Assembly: GCF_003854935.1 (NCBI RefSeq) | Contig: NZ_CP033970.1 | Span: 744,001-808,000 of the forward strand | Source of the DNA: Cupriavidus pauculus | Lineage (GTDB): Bacteria; Pseudomonadota; Gammaproteobacteria; Burkholderiales; Burkholderiaceae | Length of the DNA stretch: 64,000 bases | Direction of reading: 5' to 3' | Part shown: piece by piece, positions 9,183-20,747 of the stretch | Position numbering within the stretch: the stretch's first letter is position 1 | Layout of the letters: each line of letters begins with the position of its first letter | The notes under the pieces: generated by a model | The model's input: only the letters and a program-made list of their open reading frames with translations | Database searches by the model: none | Told to the model about the DNA's origin: nothing | Translations under genes and position numbers: made by a program

Positions 9183-10076
9183 ATGATCACACGCCGCTTT
9201 GCGCTGCGCCCCCGCCATCTGCTGATCGCCGGCGCGGTGGCCCTGCTCACCGCCTGCGCCAGCAATGTTTCGAATCCGCCCGCCCCGGCCCAGCCCGGCG
9301 CCACCGGCGCGCCGGTAGCCGCCGGCAAGACCGAGGTGCTCTGGCTGGGGCAGGCCGCGATGCGCATCACCACGCCGGGCGGCAAGGTCATCGTGGTCGA
9401 CCCGTGGCTGACCGGCAATCCCAAGACCCCGGCCCCGTTCAAGCAGCTATCGGCGCTGGGCAAGGTCGACCTGATCCTGGTCACCCACGCCCACGGCGAC
9501 CACCTGGGCGACGCGGCCGAACTGGCCAAGCTCAACAACGCGCCCATCTGGAACGGCGGCGGCATGGGCCAGCAGCTCGTGAGCCTGGGCATGGTGCCGG
9601 CCAACCTGTCGCAACGCTTCAACAAGAGCGGCACGGTCCAGCCGCTGGGCCCGAACGGCCCCAAGGTGACAGCCGTGCATGCCGAGCATTCGTCGGAACT
9701 GGTCTGGAAGAATCCCGCCACCGGCAAGGACGAAACGCACTACGGCGGTGAACCGGTGGGCTACATCATCGAGATGGAAAACGGCTTCAAGATCTGGCAC
9801 ATGGGCGACACCGGCCTGTACGGCGACATGATGATGGTGGCCGACCGCTACAAGCCTGACCTGGTGCTGATCCCGATCGGCGGCCATTTCACGATGGGCC
9901 CGCAAGACGCCGCCATCGCGCTGCGCGACTTCATCAAGCCGAAATACGCGATCCCGATGCACTACGGCACCAGCCCGATGCTGCGTGGCACGCCGGCAGA
10001 GCTGAAGACGGCGCTGGGCAACAACCCGGCCACGGCCGTGATCGTGCCGGAGCCGGGGCAGAAGGTGGATTTTTAA
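9183..10076 (+). CDS. Lipoprotein-type metal-dependent hydrolase (UPF0173-like MBL fold)
   Basis: This 297-residue protein has a lipoprotein-like signal: basic start, hydrophobic core and LLTACAS lipobox, with the cysteine near residue 22. The mature part is a metallo-beta-lactamase fold of the UPF0173 (YtkL-like) type, with DPWLTGNP, the metal motif THAHGDHLGD, an internal HAEHSSE and WHMGDTG, and a terminal AIPMHYGT. It probably acts as a membrane-anchored hydrolase in the periplasm; most family members are cytoplasmic, so the lipobox is notable. The substrate is unknown. A consensus promoter lies about 90 bases upstream. Confidence 0.8.
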   Translation: MITRRFALRPRHLLIAGAVALLTACASNVSNPPAPAQPGATGAPVAAGKTEVLWLGQAAMRITTPGGKVIVVDPWLTGNPKTPAPFKQLSALGKVDLILVTHAHGDHLGDAAELAKLNNAPIWNGGGMGQQLVSLGMVPANLSQRFNKSGTVQPLGPNGPKVTAVHAEHSSELVWKNPATGKDETHYGGEPVGYIIEMENGFKIWHMGDTGLYGDMMMVADRYKPDLVLIPIGGHFTMGPQDAAIALRDFIKPKYAIPMHYGTSPMLRGTPAELKTALGNNPATAVIVPEPGQKVDF

Positions 10077-10328
10077 AGGTTGAAGCTCGGTAGCTCGGGC
10101 GCATCCCAAGATAATCGTTATTACCGGTTGTCGGGCAACCCCGAAAACCATGGCAGGTAATCGGTATAACCCGACCTTGATTATCGGCCGCTGATTTCCC
10201 GGCAACGCCGTCAAGCCCCCCTGAGGTTGGGGGCGCAGCTTAAATCACTTCCCCCTAGAATCTGCCCCGGCCCTGATATGAAAACCAGGTCCGGGGCCAG
10301 ACACCGAAAAAGAACGTTAGGGGAAATC

Positions 10329-11339
10329 ATGAAGGGAATGGGTAAATGGATGGCCAGCTTCGCGCTGGCCGCAATGCTTGGCGCGTGCGGTGGTGGCGGC
10401 GACGATAGCGGCGGCGGCGCCACGCTGAGCGTCAGCGCATCGGGCAGCACGACGCAAGGCACCTCGGTCGCTACCGGCCAGGCCGCGTCGCTGAGCGTGC
10501 AGTCGGGTGACTACCTGGCACTGCGGACGAGCGCGCCGGTCAAGTGGCAGGCGGTTATCACGAGCAATCAGACCACGGTGACCAACCAGACGCTGAACGA
10601 GACCAACTGGTCGGGCAATCTGGTCAGCCCGACGGGCGACACCATCCAGCTCACGGCCACGCTGGTGAGCGATGCCAGCAAGGTGTTCAAGCTGAACCTG
10701 ACCGTGGCGCCGCAGCGCTACACCTCGCCCGTCCAGAAGGCTGGCGAAGTCGCCACGTACGCCGAGACGTCGCAACGTCTCGGCGGCGGCGGTGGCACGC
10801 AGCACATCGCCTACACCACGACGGCGGTCAGCAACGGTATCGCATCGATCACCGGTCTCAACATCGACACCAACACGCCGTCCCAGAGCTACACGCAGGA
10901 TCAGGACCGCAACCGCCTGACGCGTACGTACCTGGACAACGGCAACGTGTGCACGTACGCCCCGAAGCGCAATCTCTACAGCTTCCCGATGTACGTCGGC
11001 AAGACGTGGAGCGATACGTGGGCCTATAGCTGCCAGGCTGGCTATCGTGAAAGCGGCGCAGTGAAGGCTACCGTTGCGGGTTATGAGCCGGTCACCACGG
11101 CCGCCGGCACGTTCAACGCGCTGCGCATCAACTACGTCATCACCTACACGAACTCGAACGATGTTCAACTGCCGAACGGCAACCTCGGTACCGCCACGTA
11201 CAGCGAAACGGTCACGGGCTGGTGGTCGCCGGAAAACGGCCGTACGGTGAAATGGGTTTCGAACTACGGTTATCCCACCGGTTTCTCGAACCCGACGTTC
11301 ATGAAGGTGTACACGCAGGAACTGCAAAGCCTGCGGTAA
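10329..11339 (+). CDS. Secreted lipoprotein of unknown function
   Basis: This 336-residue protein has a signal peptide ending in a lipobox (MLGACGGGG, Cys near residue 19) followed by a Gly/Asp/Ser linker. The mature part is rich in threonine, serine and asparagine and predicted mostly beta-strand, with a short-chain WWSPENGRTVKWV motif near the end. I do not recognise a catalytic motif. Base use is less GC-rich than in the neighbours. The ATG follows AGGGGAA. An imperfect hairpin (arms 10262-10275 and 10286-10300) lies in its leader, and a strong terminator follows it, so it is probably monocistronic. Confidence 0.75.
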   Translation: MKGMGKWMASFALAAMLGACGGGGDDSGGGATLSVSASGSTTQGTSVATGQAASLSVQSGDYLALRTSAPVKWQAVITSNQTTVTNQTLNETNWSGNLVSPTGDTIQLTATLVSDASKVFKLNLTVAPQRYTSPVQKAGEVATYAETSQRLGGGGGTQHIAYTTTAVSNGIASITGLNIDTNTPSQSYTQDQDRNRLTRTYLDNGNVCTYAPKRNLYSFPMYVGKTWSDTWAYSCQAGYRESGAVKATVAGYEPVTTAAGTFNALRINYVITYTNSNDVQLPNGNLGTATYSETVTGWWSPENGRTVKWVSNYGYPTGFSNPTFMKVYTQELQSLR

Positions 11340-11384
11340 TGGGCCATCGGACAGTGCATGGCAAGCCATTGCTGTCCAGACGAG

Positions 11385-11415
11385 AAACCCGCTGGTTCGC
11401 CAGCGGGTTTTTTTT
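11385..11415 (+). terminator. Rho-independent terminator
   Basis: An 11-base perfect stem (AAACCCGCTGG with CCAGCGGGTTT) around a TTCG tetraloop is followed by an uninterrupted T-run to 11415. It ends the lipoprotein gene and insulates the formate dehydrogenase operon that starts 170 bases later. Confidence 0.93.
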
Positions 11416-11587
11416 CGCCTCGCGTGCACCTTAAAGTAATCGTTAAATCACAAAACCCCCAATATCGCCGTTTGAGCCACCCGTTCGGTCTGCATACATA
11501 GCGAAAACGCCACTAATGCCTATACTGGTCCTTGTCCCTGCAACAAGTCCATGACCGGCCGGCGAGTCGGTACAAGGAGGTGTGCTC

Positions 11588-14500
11588 ATGGTTACGATGA
11601 ACCGCCGACAGTTCCTGAAGTTCACGGGAGCGTCGCTGGCGGGATCGAGCCTCGCGCTGGTCGGGTTTGCGCCCGACACGGCGCTGGCGGAGGTACGGGC
11701 CTACAAGCTGGCGCGTACCACCGAGACCCGCAATACCTGCCCCTACTGCTCGGTGGCATGTGGCCTGCTGATGTACAGCCTTGGCGACAAGGCCAAGAAC
11801 GCGAAGGCCAGCATCATCCACATCGAGGGCGACCCGGACCACCCGGTCAACCGCGGCACGCTGTGTCCCAAGGGCGCCGGCCTGATCGACTTCATCCATA
11901 GTCCCAACCGGTTGCAGTACCCCGAGTACCGCGCGCCGGGATCGGACAAGTGGCAGCGCATCTCGTGGGACGACGCGCTCGCCCGCATCGCCACGCTGAT
12001 GAAGCAGGACCGCGACGCCAACTTCATCGAGAAGAACGAGCAGGGCCAGACCGTGAACCGCTGGCTCAGTACCGCGATGCTGGCCGCGTCGGCCAGCAGC
12101 AACGAGACGGGATACATCACGCACAAGACGATCCGCAGTCTTGGCATGCTGGGGTTCGACAACCAGGCACGTGTCTGACATGGCCCGACGGTGGCAGGTC
12201 TTGCCCCGACGTTTGGCCGTGGAGCGATGACGAACCATTGGGTCGACATCAAGAACGCGGACGTTATCCTGATCATGGGCGGCAATGCCGCCGAGGCCCA
12301 CCCGTGCGGTTTCAAGTGGGTGACCGAAGCCAAGGCGCACAACAAGGCGCGCCTGATCGTGGTGGACCCGCGCTTCACGCGCTCGGCGTCCGTGGCCGAC
12401 TATTACGTGCAGATCCGCACCGGCACGGACATCGTGTTCCTGGGCGGCGTCATCCGCTGGCTGCTGGAAAACGACCGGATCCAGCACGAGTACGTGAAGA
12501 ACTACACTGATCTCACGTTCATCGTGCGCGAGGACTACCAGTTCAAGGACGGCATCTTCTCCGGCTACGACGCCGAGAAGCGCCACTACCTGAAGGAAAG
12601 CTGGGACTGGGAGAAAGGCGACGACGGCTATGTGAAGACCGACCCGACGCTGCAGCACCCGCGCTGCGTCTACCAGCTGCTCAAGGCCCACTACGCGCGC
12701 TACACGCCGGAAATGGTCGAGCGCGTCTGCGGCACGCCGCAGGACCGCTTCCTGAAGGTCTGCGAGATGATGGCCAGCACGGCCACGCCAAGCCGCGCCA
12801 TGACCATCATGTACGCGCTGGGCTGGACGCAGCACTCCATCGGCTCGCAGATGATCCGCTGCGGCGCGATGGTGCAGCTGCTGCTGGGCAACATCGGCAT
12901 TGCCGGCGGCGGCATGAACGCGCTGCGCGGCCACTCCAACATCCAGGGCCTGACCGACCTGGGCCTGATGACCAACCTGCTGCCCGGCTACCTGACGCTG
13001 CCGGCCGACTCCGAGGTCGACTACGACAAGTACATCGAGGCCCGCTCGTTCAAGCCGCTGCGGCCCAACCAGCTCAGCTACTGGCAGAACTACGGCAAGT
13101 TCCACGTCAGCCTGATGAAGGCGTGGTGGGGCCCGGCCGCCACCAGGGAAAACAACTGGGCGTTCGACTACCTGCCCAAGCTCGACAAGGCCTACGACAT
13201 GCTGCAGGTCTTCGAGCTGATGCACGCCGGCCGGGTCAACGGCTACATCCTCCAGGGCTTCAACCCGCTGGCGGCGGCGCCGAACAAGGCCAAGCTATTG
13301 CAGAGCCTGAGCCAGTTGAAGTTCATGGTGGTGATGGACCCGCTGGCCACCGAGACGTCAGAGTTCTGGCGCAACGTCGGCGAATCGAACGACGTGGACA
13401 CCAAGTCGATCAAGACCGAGGTCTTCCGGCTGCCCACCACCTGCTTTGCCGAGGAAAACGGCGCGCTCGTGAATTCGTCGCGCTGGCTGCAATGGCACTG
13501 GCAGGGCGCCGACCCGCCGGGCGAGGCGCGCAGCGACATCGAGATCATGTCCGACCTGTGGCTGCGCATCCGCACGCTGTACCAGAAGGACGGCGGCAAG
13601 TATCCGGACCCCATCGTCAACCTGCACTGGCCGTACGCGGTGCCGCATTCGCCCACGCCCGAGGAGCTGGCGAAGGAGTATTCGGGCCGCGCGCTGACCG
13701 ACCTCGTCGACCCGAAGGACCCGACCAAGGTCGTGCGCAAGGCCGGCGAGCAGCTGAACAGCTTTGGCGAGCTGCAGGCCGACGGCAGCACCGCGAGCGG
13801 CTGCTGGATCTACTGCGGGTCGTGGACGCAGGCCGGCAACCAGATGGCCAAGCGCGACAACAGCGACCCCACCGGCATCGGCCAGAACCTGAACTGGGCG
13901 TGGTCGTGGCCGGCCAACCGGCGCGTGCTGTACAACCGGGCATCGTGCGACGTGAACGGCAAGCCGTTCAACCCGGGCCGCAAGCTGATTGCCTGGAACG
14001 GCAAGAGCTGGACGGGCTTCGACACGCCGGACTTCAAGCTGGACGAGGACCCGGCCAACGGCATGGGGCCGTTCATCATGCAGGCCGAAGGCGTGGCGCG
14101 GTTCTTTGCCCGGCAGACGCTGGTGGAGGGGCCGTTCCCCGAGCACTACGAGCCGTTCGAGAACCCGCTGGGCTACAACCCGCTGAACGGGCGCGAATCC
14201 AAGGTGGTCAGCAACCCGGCGGCGCGCGTGTTCAAGAACGACTGGGCGCAGTTCGGCAAGCCCGACGCCTACCCGGTCATCGCCACCACGTACCGCCTGA
14301 CCGAGCACTTCCACTACTGGACCAAGCACGCCCACATCAACGCGATCCTGCAGCCCGAGCAGTTCGTCGAGATCGGCGAGGACCTGGCCAAGCAGGTGGG
14401 CGTGAACGCGGGCGACCGCGTGAAGGTCAGTTCGACGCGCGGCTACATCAAGGCCGTGGCGCTGGTCACCAAGCGGATCAAGCCGTTCCGGATCGACGGC

Positions 14501-14656
14501 AAGACCGTGCACATGGTGGGCATACCGCTGCACTGGGGCTTCACGGGGCTGACCAAGCCGGGCTTCCTGGCCAACACGCTCACGCCGTTCGTGGGCGACG
14601 GCAACACCCAGACGCCCGAGTTCAAGTCGTTCATGGTCAAGGTGGAAAGGGCATAG
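11588..14656 (+). CDS. fdnG: Formate dehydrogenase-N/O alpha subunit, selenocysteine-containing
   Basis: This 1022-residue catalytic subunit oxidises formate at a molybdenum bis-MGD/selenocysteine centre in the periplasm. A UGA codon at 12176-12178 is read as selenocysteine (residue 197) in the context ARV-U-HGPTV, which matches the active site of E. coli FdnG (Sec196); the same frame continues to 14656. A Tat signal ([10 protein letters not shown]) is at the N-terminus, and CPYCSVACG with a later LCPKG binds a [4Fe-4S] cluster. The ATG at 11588 sits 7 bases behind AAGGAGG; in-frame GTG 11582 and ATG 11597 are less well placed. It heads an operon with the beta and gamma subunits and fdhE, and the selenium genes follow. 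A program that stops at UGA will split it into two fragments. Confidence 0.97.
12176..12212 (+). promoter_or_regulatory. Bacterial SECIS element
   Basis: The UGA at 12176 is followed by a hairpin whose apical part is GGCA (12193-12196), loop GGTCT (12197-12201) and TGCC (12202-12205), with the lower stem pairing around it. A loop with GGUCU at this distance from UGA is the SelB-binding signature of E. coli fdhF and fdnG. It directs selenocysteine insertion. Confidence 0.88.
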
Positions 14657-14666
14657 GAGCGCAACG

Positions 14667-15641
14667 ATGGCACTACAGTCTCTCGATATCGTGCGCCGCT
14701 CGGCCACCACCACGCAGCCGCCCAGCGTGCGGCAGCCGGTTACCGGCAGCGTGGCCAAGCTGATCGACACCACCAAGTGCATCGGCTGCAAGGCCTGCCA
14801 GGCGGCGTGCATGGAATGGAACGACCTGCGCGGCGACGTGGGCGTGAACGTCGGCGTCTACGACAACCCGGCCGACCTGGACGAGCACACGTGGACCCTG
14901 ATGCGGTTCACCGAGTACGAGAACCCGAACGGCAACCTGGAATGGCTGATCCGCAAGGACGGCTGCATGCACTGCGAGGACCCCGGCTGCCTCAAGGCGT
15001 GCCCCGCGCCGGGCGCGATCGTCCAGTACGCCAACGGCATCGTCGACTTCCACGAGGAAAACTGCATCGGCTGCGGCTATTGCATCACCGGCTGCCCGTT
15101 CAACATCCCGCGGATCTCGAAGACCGACCACAAGGCGTACAAGTGCACGCTGTGCTCGGACCGCGTGGCCGTGGGCCAGGAGCCGGCCTGCGTGAAGACC
15201 TGCCCGACCGGCGCCATCGTGTTCGGCACCAAGACCGACATGGTGGCCCACGCCGAGGAGCGGATCGTCGACCTGAAGTCGCGCGGCTTCGAGAAGGCCG
15301 GCCTGTACGACCCGGCCGGCGTGGGCGGCACGCACGTGATGTACGTGCTGCATCACGCCGACAAGCCGAGCCTGTACCACGAGCTGCCCGACGACCCGCA
15401 CATCAGCCCGCTGGTGAGCCTGTGGAAGGGCATCTCGAAACCGCTGGCCGTGGCCGGCATGGCGCTGGCGGCCATCGCGGGCTTCTTCCACTACATCCGC
15501 GTGGGCCCGAACGAGACCGGCCCCGAGGACGAGGCCGCCGCCGAGGACGAGATCGTGCGCTGGGGCCGCGACAATCCCCGGCCGCGCGGCACGCCCGACG
15601 AAGTGACGCCGCCAGAGGAGGTGCGCGATGAGAATCGATAA
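14667..15641 (+). CDS. fdxH: Formate dehydrogenase beta subunit, four [4Fe-4S] clusters
   Basis: This 324-residue electron-transfer subunit carries four ferredoxin-type cysteine groups: [35 protein letters not shown] and CTLCSDRV...CVKTC. A single transmembrane helix near residues 258-278 ([16 protein letters not shown]) anchors it to the inner membrane, and a charged tail follows. It conducts electrons from the alpha subunit to the cytochrome b subunit. The gene starts 10 bases after fdnG, and its last 14 bases overlap the gamma-subunit gene. Confidence 0.95.
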   Translation: MALQSLDIVRRSATTTQPPSVRQPVTGSVAKLIDTTKCIGCKACQAACMEWNDLRGDVGVNVGVYDNPADLDEHTWTLMRFTEYENPNGNLEWLIRKDGCMHCEDPGCLKACPAPGAIVQYANGIVDFHEENCIGCGYCITGCPFNIPRISKTDHKAYKCTLCSDRVAVGQEPACVKTCPTGAIVFGTKTDMVAHAEERIVDLKSRGFEKAGLYDPAGVGGTHVMYVLHHADKPSLYHELPDDPHISPLVSLWKGISKPLAVAGMALAAIAGFFHYIRVGPNETGPEDEAAAEDEIVRWGRDNPRPRGTPDEVTPPEEVRDENR

Positions 15642-16272
15642 GCGCCGCGAGGCCAACATCCGCCGCTATACGGCCGGCGAGCGCACCAACCACTGGATCG
15701 TGGCGCTGACGTTCGTGCTGCTGGCGCTGTCCGGGCTGGCGCTGTTCCATCCGTCGATGTACTGGATGAGCGCGCTGTTCGGTGGCGGCACGTGGACGCG
15801 CATCCTGCACCCGTACATCGGCGTGTTCATGTTCGTGGCGTTCCTGATACTGGCGCTGCGCTTCTGGCACCACAACCTGATGACCTGGAGCGACCGCGAA
15901 TGGCTGCGCCACGGCCGCGACGTGCTGACCAACCACGAGGAAAACGTGCCCGAGGTGGGCCGCTACAACGCGGGCCAGAAGCTGCTGTTCTTCGTGATGG
16001 TGGCGTGCCTGGTGCTGCTGTTGCTGAGCGGGCTGGTGATGTGGCGCGCGTGGTTCTCCGCCCTGTTCCCGATCTGGGCCATCCGGCTCGCGTCGGTGGT
16101 GCACGCCGTTTGCGCCTTCCTGCTGATTTGCGGCATCATTGTGCACATCTATGCAGCCGTATGGGTCAAGGGTTCCGTGCAGGCCATGACGCGCGGGACG
16201 GTCACGCCGGGCTGGGCGTGGAAACATCATCGCGCCTGGTTCCGCGAGAACTTCCGGCCAGGCGACAAATAG
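15628..16272 (+). CDS. fdnI: Formate dehydrogenase gamma subunit, cytochrome b556
   Basis: This 214-residue integral membrane protein has four hydrophobic helices and conserved histidines ([36 protein letters not shown]) that ligate two hemes b in the FdnI/FdoI family. It passes electrons to the quinone pool. The ATG at 15628 follows GGAGGTG within the end of the beta-subunit gene. The motif [19 protein letters not shown] is characteristic of the family. Confidence 0.94.
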   Translation: MRIDKRREANIRRYTAGERTNHWIVALTFVLLALSGLALFHPSMYWMSALFGGGTWTRILHPYIGVFMFVAFLILALRFWHHNLMTWSDREWLRHGRDVLTNHEENVPEVGRYNAGQKLLFFVMVACLVLLLLSGLVMWRAWFSALFPIWAIRLASVVHAVCAFLLICGIIVHIYAAVWVKGSVQAMTRGTVTPGWAWKHHRAWFRENFRPGDK

Positions 16273-16317
16273 CGGGCAGGCACCCCCCGGGCCGGCTCGC
16301 CAAAGGATGACGACACG

Positions 16318-17253
16318 ATGGTGCAGCGCATTCTGGAGCCGGCGGAGATCGAATCGATCGACCACATCGCCATTGCGCGCGTGCGGTTGCCCGAGCGCGC
16401 CGAAGTGTTTGGCGCCCGGGCCCAGCGCCTGCGGCAGCTGGCGCCGTCCAGCCCCATCGGGCCCTACCTGCTGCTGATGGCCGCCGTGGCCGACGCGCAG
16501 CACGCAGTGGCCCAGTCCCTGGACATTCCCCCGCCCTCCCCCCAGACCATCGAACGCGCCGGCGAGCACTGCATGCCGCTGCTGCCCGCGCAGGATGCCG
16601 GCGTGCCGGTGTCGGCCCCGGCGCTGTTCGAACGCCTGGCCGCGCTGCCCGAGCTTGCCGCCCCGCTGGCCACGCTGCGCGCCCTGTCGCCGGCCGCGCT
16701 GGCCGATCAGGTCCGCGCGCTGCTGGGCCAGCATGACGGCCCCGTGGACCCCGCGCTGGCCCCGCTGCTGATGGCGGCGCTGCAACTGGACCGCACGGTG
16801 CTGGCCAGCGGCCTGCGCGAGGGCGACATCCCGGTGCTCGACGTCCACACGGTCTGCCCGGTCTGCGGCACCCCGCCCGTCGCCAGCATCGTGCGCATCG
16901 GCGGCCGCTACCAGGGCCTGCGTTACTTGCATTGCGGGCTGTGCGCTACCGAATGGCACATGGTGCGCGTCAAGTGCAGCCATTGCGAGACGACCGAAGG
17001 CATCAGCTACTACGCCGTGGAAGGCCACGGCGACGCGCTCAAGGCCGAGACCTGCGACCAGTGCCACCACTACCGCAAGATCAGCTATATGGAGAAGGAC
17101 CCGCTGGCCGAGCCGCTGGCCGACGACCTGGCGTCGCTGGCGCTCGACGTGATGATGGGCGAGGCCGGCTACGGCCGCGCCAACGGCAATCCGCTGCTGT
17201 GGCTGCCCGACGACGATGACGACGACGCGGACGGCGGGGAGGCGCGACGATGA
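16318..17253 (+). CDS. fdhE: Formate dehydrogenase accessory protein FdhE
   Basis: This 311-residue cytoplasmic protein is required for formation of active formate dehydrogenase-N/O. The N-terminal half is helical, and the C-terminal half has the CxxC rubredoxin-like knuckles of FdhE (CPVCG, CGLC, CSHC, CDQC) that bind iron. The C-terminus is acidic. It lies 45 bases after the gamma subunit gene, and its stop overlaps the start of selA (ATGA), which couples enzyme maturation to selenocysteine synthesis. Confidence 0.93.
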   Translation: MVQRILEPAEIESIDHIAIARVRLPERAEVFGARAQRLRQLAPSSPIGPYLLLMAAVADAQHAVAQSLDIPPPSPQTIERAGEHCMPLLPAQDAGVPVSAPALFERLAALPELAAPLATLRALSPAALADQVRALLGQHDGPVDPALAPLLMAALQLDRTVLASGLREGDIPVLDVHTVCPVCGTPPVASIVRIGGRYQGLRYLHCGLCATEWHMVRVKCSHCETTEGISYYAVEGHGDALKAETCDQCHHYRKISYMEKDPLAEPLADDLASLALDVMMGEAGYGRANGNPLLWLPDDDDDDADGGEARR

Positions 17254-18689
17254 ACGACAGCGTGTCGATGCCCGCGCAGCCGGCGGACATTCCGTCGGTG
17301 GACCGCGTGCTGCGGCTGCCCGGCGCGCAGGCGCTGCTGGACCAGTACGGCCGCGCCCCGGTGACGGCCGCGCTGCGCCGCCTGCTGGATACGCTGCGCG
17401 CGCAGGCCGTGGCAGGCCGGCTCACGCGCCACGCCATCGCCGACGCCGCGCTCTGCGACGCGCTGGCCGCCCAGGTGCAGCGCGACAGCCAGCCCCGCCT
17501 GCGCGCCGTGTTCAACCTGACCGGCACCGTGCTGCACACCAACCTGGGCCGCGCGCTGCTGCCCGACAGTGCGGTGCAAGCCGTGATGCGGGCGATGACC
17601 GCGCCAGCCAACCTTGAGTTCGACCTCGACACCGGCGGTCGCGGCGACCGCGACGACCTGGTCGACGACCTGCTCTGCGAGCTGACCGGCGCCGAGGCCG
17701 CCACGGTGGTCAACAACAACGCGGCGGCCGTGCTGCTGATGCTGAACACGCTGGCGCAGCGCCGCGAGGTAGTGGTGTCGCGCGGCGAACTGGTCGAGAT
17801 CGGCGGCGCGTTCCGGATTCCCGACGTGATGCAGCGGGCCGGCGCCCGGCTGGTGGAGATCGGCACGACCAACCGCACCCATCCGCACGACTACGCCAAC
17901 GCCATCGGCCCGCGCACGGCGCTGCTGATGAAGGTCCACTGCAGCAACTACGAGATCACCGGTTTCACGCGCAGCGTCGACGTGGCCGAGGTGGTGCGCA
18001 CCGCCCAGCCGCACGGCCTGCCCGTGGTGGTGGACCTGGGCAGCGGCACGCTGTGCGACCTGGCGCGCTGGGGCCTGCCACCCGAGACCACCGTGCGCGA
18101 CACCATCGCGGCCGGCGCGGACCTGGTGACCTTCAGCGGCGACAAGCTGCTGGGCGGCCCGCAGGCCGGGCTGATCGTCGGCCGCGCGGACCTGATCGCC
18201 AGGATCAAGAAGAACCCGCTCAAGCGCGCGCTGCGCGTGGGCAAGCTGACGCTGGCGGCGCTGGAACCGGTGCTGCGGCTGTATCGCGATCCGGACACGC
18301 TGGCGGCGTCGCTGCCGACGCTGCGGCTGCTGACGCGCCCCGCCGGCGAGATGGCGACGCTGGCCGGGCGGCTGGTGCCGGCCATGCAGGCGGCGCTGGG
18401 CGATGCGTGGCAGGTGTCGGCGGTGCCGACCGTCAGCCAGATTGGCAGCGGCGCGCTACCGGGCGGGCAGCTGCCGAGCTTCGGGCTTGCGGTGGCGCCG
18501 CGCGATGCGGGCAAGCGCGCCGGCCGCCGGCTGCAGCAACTGGAAGCGGCGCTGCGCGCGCTGCCTCGCCCGGTCATCGGCCGCATCCGCGACGACGCGC
18601 TCTGGCTCGACCTGCGCTGCCTGGAAGCGCACGACGAAGCCGCGTTCACGGGCCAGTTGCCCGGGCTGGCCGAGGCGCTGCACGCATGA
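17250..18689 (+). CDS. selA: L-seryl-tRNA(Sec) selenium transferase
   Basis: This 479-residue pyridoxal-phosphate enzyme converts seryl-tRNA(Sec) to selenocysteyl-tRNA(Sec) with selenophosphate. Family signatures are [39 protein letters not shown] and [13 protein letters not shown], where Lys299 is the PLP-binding lysine. The length matches SelA proteins (about 463). It overlaps fdhE by 4 bases at its start and selB by 4 bases at its end. Confidence 0.97.
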   Translation: MNDSVSMPAQPADIPSVDRVLRLPGAQALLDQYGRAPVTAALRRLLDTLRAQAVAGRLTRHAIADAALCDALAAQVQRDSQPRLRAVFNLTGTVLHTNLGRALLPDSAVQAVMRAMTAPANLEFDLDTGGRGDRDDLVDDLLCELTGAEAATVVNNNAAAVLLMLNTLAQRREVVVSRGELVEIGGAFRIPDVMQRAGARLVEIGTTNRTHPHDYANAIGPRTALLMKVHCSNYEITGFTRSVDVAEVVRTAQPHGLPVVVDLGSGTLCDLARWGLPPETTVRDTIAAGADLVTFSGDKLLGGPQAGLIVGRADLIARIKKNPLKRALRVGKLTLAALEPVLRLYRDPDTLAASLPTLRLLTRPAGEMATLAGRLVPAMQAALGDAWQVSAVPTVSQIGSGALPGGQLPSFGLAVAPRDAGKRAGRRLQQLEAALRALPRPVIGRIRDDALWLDLRCLEAHDEAAFTGQLPGLAEALHA

Positions 18690-20617
18690 TCGTCGGCACG
18701 GCCGGGCATATCGACCATGGCAAGACCACGCTGGTGCGGGCGCTGACCGGCGTCGACACCGACCGGCTCAAGGAAGAAAAGGCGCGCGGGATCTCGATCG
18801 AACTGGGCTACGCGTACACGCCGCTGCCCGGCGGCGACGTGCTGGGCTACATCGACGTACCCGGCCATGAGCGGCTGATCCACACGATGGCGGCCGGCGC
18901 CAGCGGCATCGACCTGGCGCTGCTGGTGGTGGCCGCCGACGACGGCGTCATGCCGCAGACACGCGAGCACGTGGCCATCGTCGAGCGGCTTGGCGTGCCG
19001 CGCGCGGTGGTGGCGCTGACCAAGGCCGACCATGCCGACGCGGCGCGCCTGGCCGCCGTGCGCGACGAGATCGCGTCGCTGCTGGCCGCCACGCCCTATG
19101 CCGGCGCCGACATCTTCGCGGTCAACGCCACCGATGCCGCCGACGCCGGCGTGGCCCGGCTCCGCGACTGGCTGCACGATGCCGCGCGGCAGCAGCCCGC
19201 GCGCCGCAGCGATGGCCGGTTCCGGCTGGCCGTGGACCGCGTGTTCACGCTGGCCGGGCACGGCACGGTCGTCACCGGCACCGTGTTCGACGGCCGCGTG
19301 GCCGTGGGCGACGTGATGCAGGTGGCGCCGTCGGGCCTGCCGGCGCGCGTGCGCAGCATCCACGCCCAGAACCGTCCGGCCGATGCCGGGCTGGCCGGCC
19401 AGCGCTGCGCGCTGAACCTGGCCGGCGTCGACAAGGACGCGATCCGGCGCGGCGACTGGATCGTCGACCCCGTGCTGATGGCGCCGGTGACGCGGCTCGA
19501 TGTCCGCCTGACGCTGCAGCCGGGCGCCGACCTGCGGATCGGTCACTGGACGCCCGTGCACGTGCATCTGGGCGCCGCGCATCGCGTGGCCAACGTGGTG
19601 CTGCTGGACGCCGAGTCGCTCGATGCCGGCGGCACCGCGCTGGCGCAGCTGGTGTTCGCCACGCCGCTCTGCGCGCTGGCCGGTGACCGCATCATCGTGC
19701 GCAACGCGCAGGCCACGCAGACCGTGGGCGGTGGCGTGGTGCTGGACAACCTGGCCCCCGAGCGGCACCGCCGCACGCCGGCCCGGCTGGCGTGGCTGCA
19801 GGCCGTGGAGCGCTACCTGTCCGGCCAGGGTCTCGCGGCGCTGCTGGAACACGCGCCGCACGGCCTGGGCGAGCGCCGGCTGGTGCGGCTCACGGGCCGC
19901 GCCGCCGATGCGGGGACGCTGCCGCCCGACGCGCAGCACGTGGGCGACACGTGGATCCTGGCGCGCGATGTCGATGCGTTGCGCGCGCGCGTGCTGGACA
20001 CGCTGGCCGGCTTTCACGCGCGCATGCCCGACGAACCCGGCCTGGGCGCCGGCTCGCTGCGCCGCGTGGCTTTTGCGGGCGCGCCGCTGCCGGACGCGCT
20101 CTGGTCCGCGCTGCTCGATACGCTGCTCCAGCGGCACGACGTGGAACGGCACGGCGGCTGGCTGCGGCTGCCCGGCCATGCCATCACGTTCACCGATGCC
20201 GAGCAGGCGCTGGCCGCACGGCTGCTGCCGCGCGTGGCGGCTGGCAGCTTCGACCCGCCCTGGGTGCGCGAGCACGCGGTGGCACTGAACGCGCCCGAGG
20301 AACAGGTGCGGCAGGTGCTGCGCAAGCTGGCGCGGCAGGGCGACGTGCACCAGGTGGTGCGCGACCTGTTCTACGCCGCGCCGGTCATCGAGGCGCTGGC
20401 GGGCCGGTTTGGCGCGATGGCCGCCGCGCACGGGCGCGTGGAGGTCATCGCGTTCCGTGACGCGGTGGGGCTGGGCCGCAAGCGGACGATCCAGCTTCTG
20501 GAGTTCTTCGACCGCGCGGGATACACTCGCCGCGTGGCGAATGCGCGCATGCTGCGGCCGGACAGCGAATGGCGGCCGGCGGCGCCACCCACCACGGAAG
20601 GCATCCGTATCCGGTGA
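18686..20617 (+). CDS. selB: Selenocysteine-specific elongation factor SelB
   Basis: This 643-residue GTPase carries selenocysteyl-tRNA to the ribosome and binds the SECIS hairpin. The N-terminal GTPase shows [15 protein letters not shown] and TKAD; beta-barrel domains follow, and the C-terminal third has winged-helix repeats ending in [20 protein letters not shown]. The start overlaps the stop of selA. The last seven sense codons and the TGA stop lie inside the tRNA-Sec sequence that starts at 20596, an overlap of 22 bases. Confidence 0.96.
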   Translation: MIVGTAGHIDHGKTTLVRALTGVDTDRLKEEKARGISIELGYAYTPLPGGDVLGYIDVPGHERLIHTMAAGASGIDLALLVVAADDGVMPQTREHVAIVERLGVPRAVVALTKADHADAARLAAVRDEIASLLAATPYAGADIFAVNATDAADAGVARLRDWLHDAARQQPARRSDGRFRLAVDRVFTLAGHGTVVTGTVFDGRVAVGDVMQVAPSGLPARVRSIHAQNRPADAGLAGQRCALNLAGVDKDAIRRGDWIVDPVLMAPVTRLDVRLTLQPGADLRIGHWTPVHVHLGAAHRVANVVLLDAESLDAGGTALAQLVFATPLCALAGDRIIVRNAQATQTVGGGVVLDNLAPERHRRTPARLAWLQAVERYLSGQGLAALLEHAPHGLGERRLVRLTGRAADAGTLPPDAQHVGDTWILARDVDALRARVLDTLAGFHARMPDEPGLGAGSLRRVAFAGAPLPDALWSALLDTLLQRHDVERHGGWLRLPGHAITFTDAEQALAARLLPRVAAGSFDPPWVREHAVALNAPEEQVRQVLRKLARQGDVHQVVRDLFYAAPVIEALAGRFGAMAAAHGRVEVIAFRDAVGLGRKRTIQLLEFFDRAGYTRRVANARMLRPDSEWRPAAPPTTEGIRIR

Positions 20618-20691
20618 TGCGGCCGGGCTTCAAACCCGGTTGGGGGCGCCAGACGTTCCCAGGTAGGTTCGACTCCTGCTGCTTTCCGCCA
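20596..20691 (+). tRNA. selC: tRNA-Sec (anticodon TCA)
   Basis: This 96-base sequence has the unusual shape of bacterial tRNA-Sec. The acceptor stem has 8 pairs (GGAAGGCA with TGCTTTCC, one G-T pair), the anticodon stem GCCGGG/CCCGGT encloses loop CTTCAAA with TCA at 20630-20632, the extra arm is long, and the T-arm is AGGTTCGACTCCT. The discriminator G and an encoded CCA end it at 20691. It starts inside the 3' end of selB, so its processing must separate it from a selB-containing transcript or it has its own promoter. Confidence 0.98.
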
Positions 20692-20747
20692 TCTTTCCTG
20701 CCGGTGCCCGGTGCAAATCTGACCGGCACCGCACGCCCGGCGGCGCG

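Noticed and set aside
10110-10195. GATAATCG and GATTATCG motifs as an operator pair
   Set aside because: The arms are short, imperfect and widely spaced, and no regulator is next to them.
12176-12178. Stop codon splitting the formate dehydrogenase alpha gene into two genes
   Set aside because: The same frame continues after UGA, the flanking residues match the Sec site of the family, a SECIS hairpin follows, and all sel genes are nearby.
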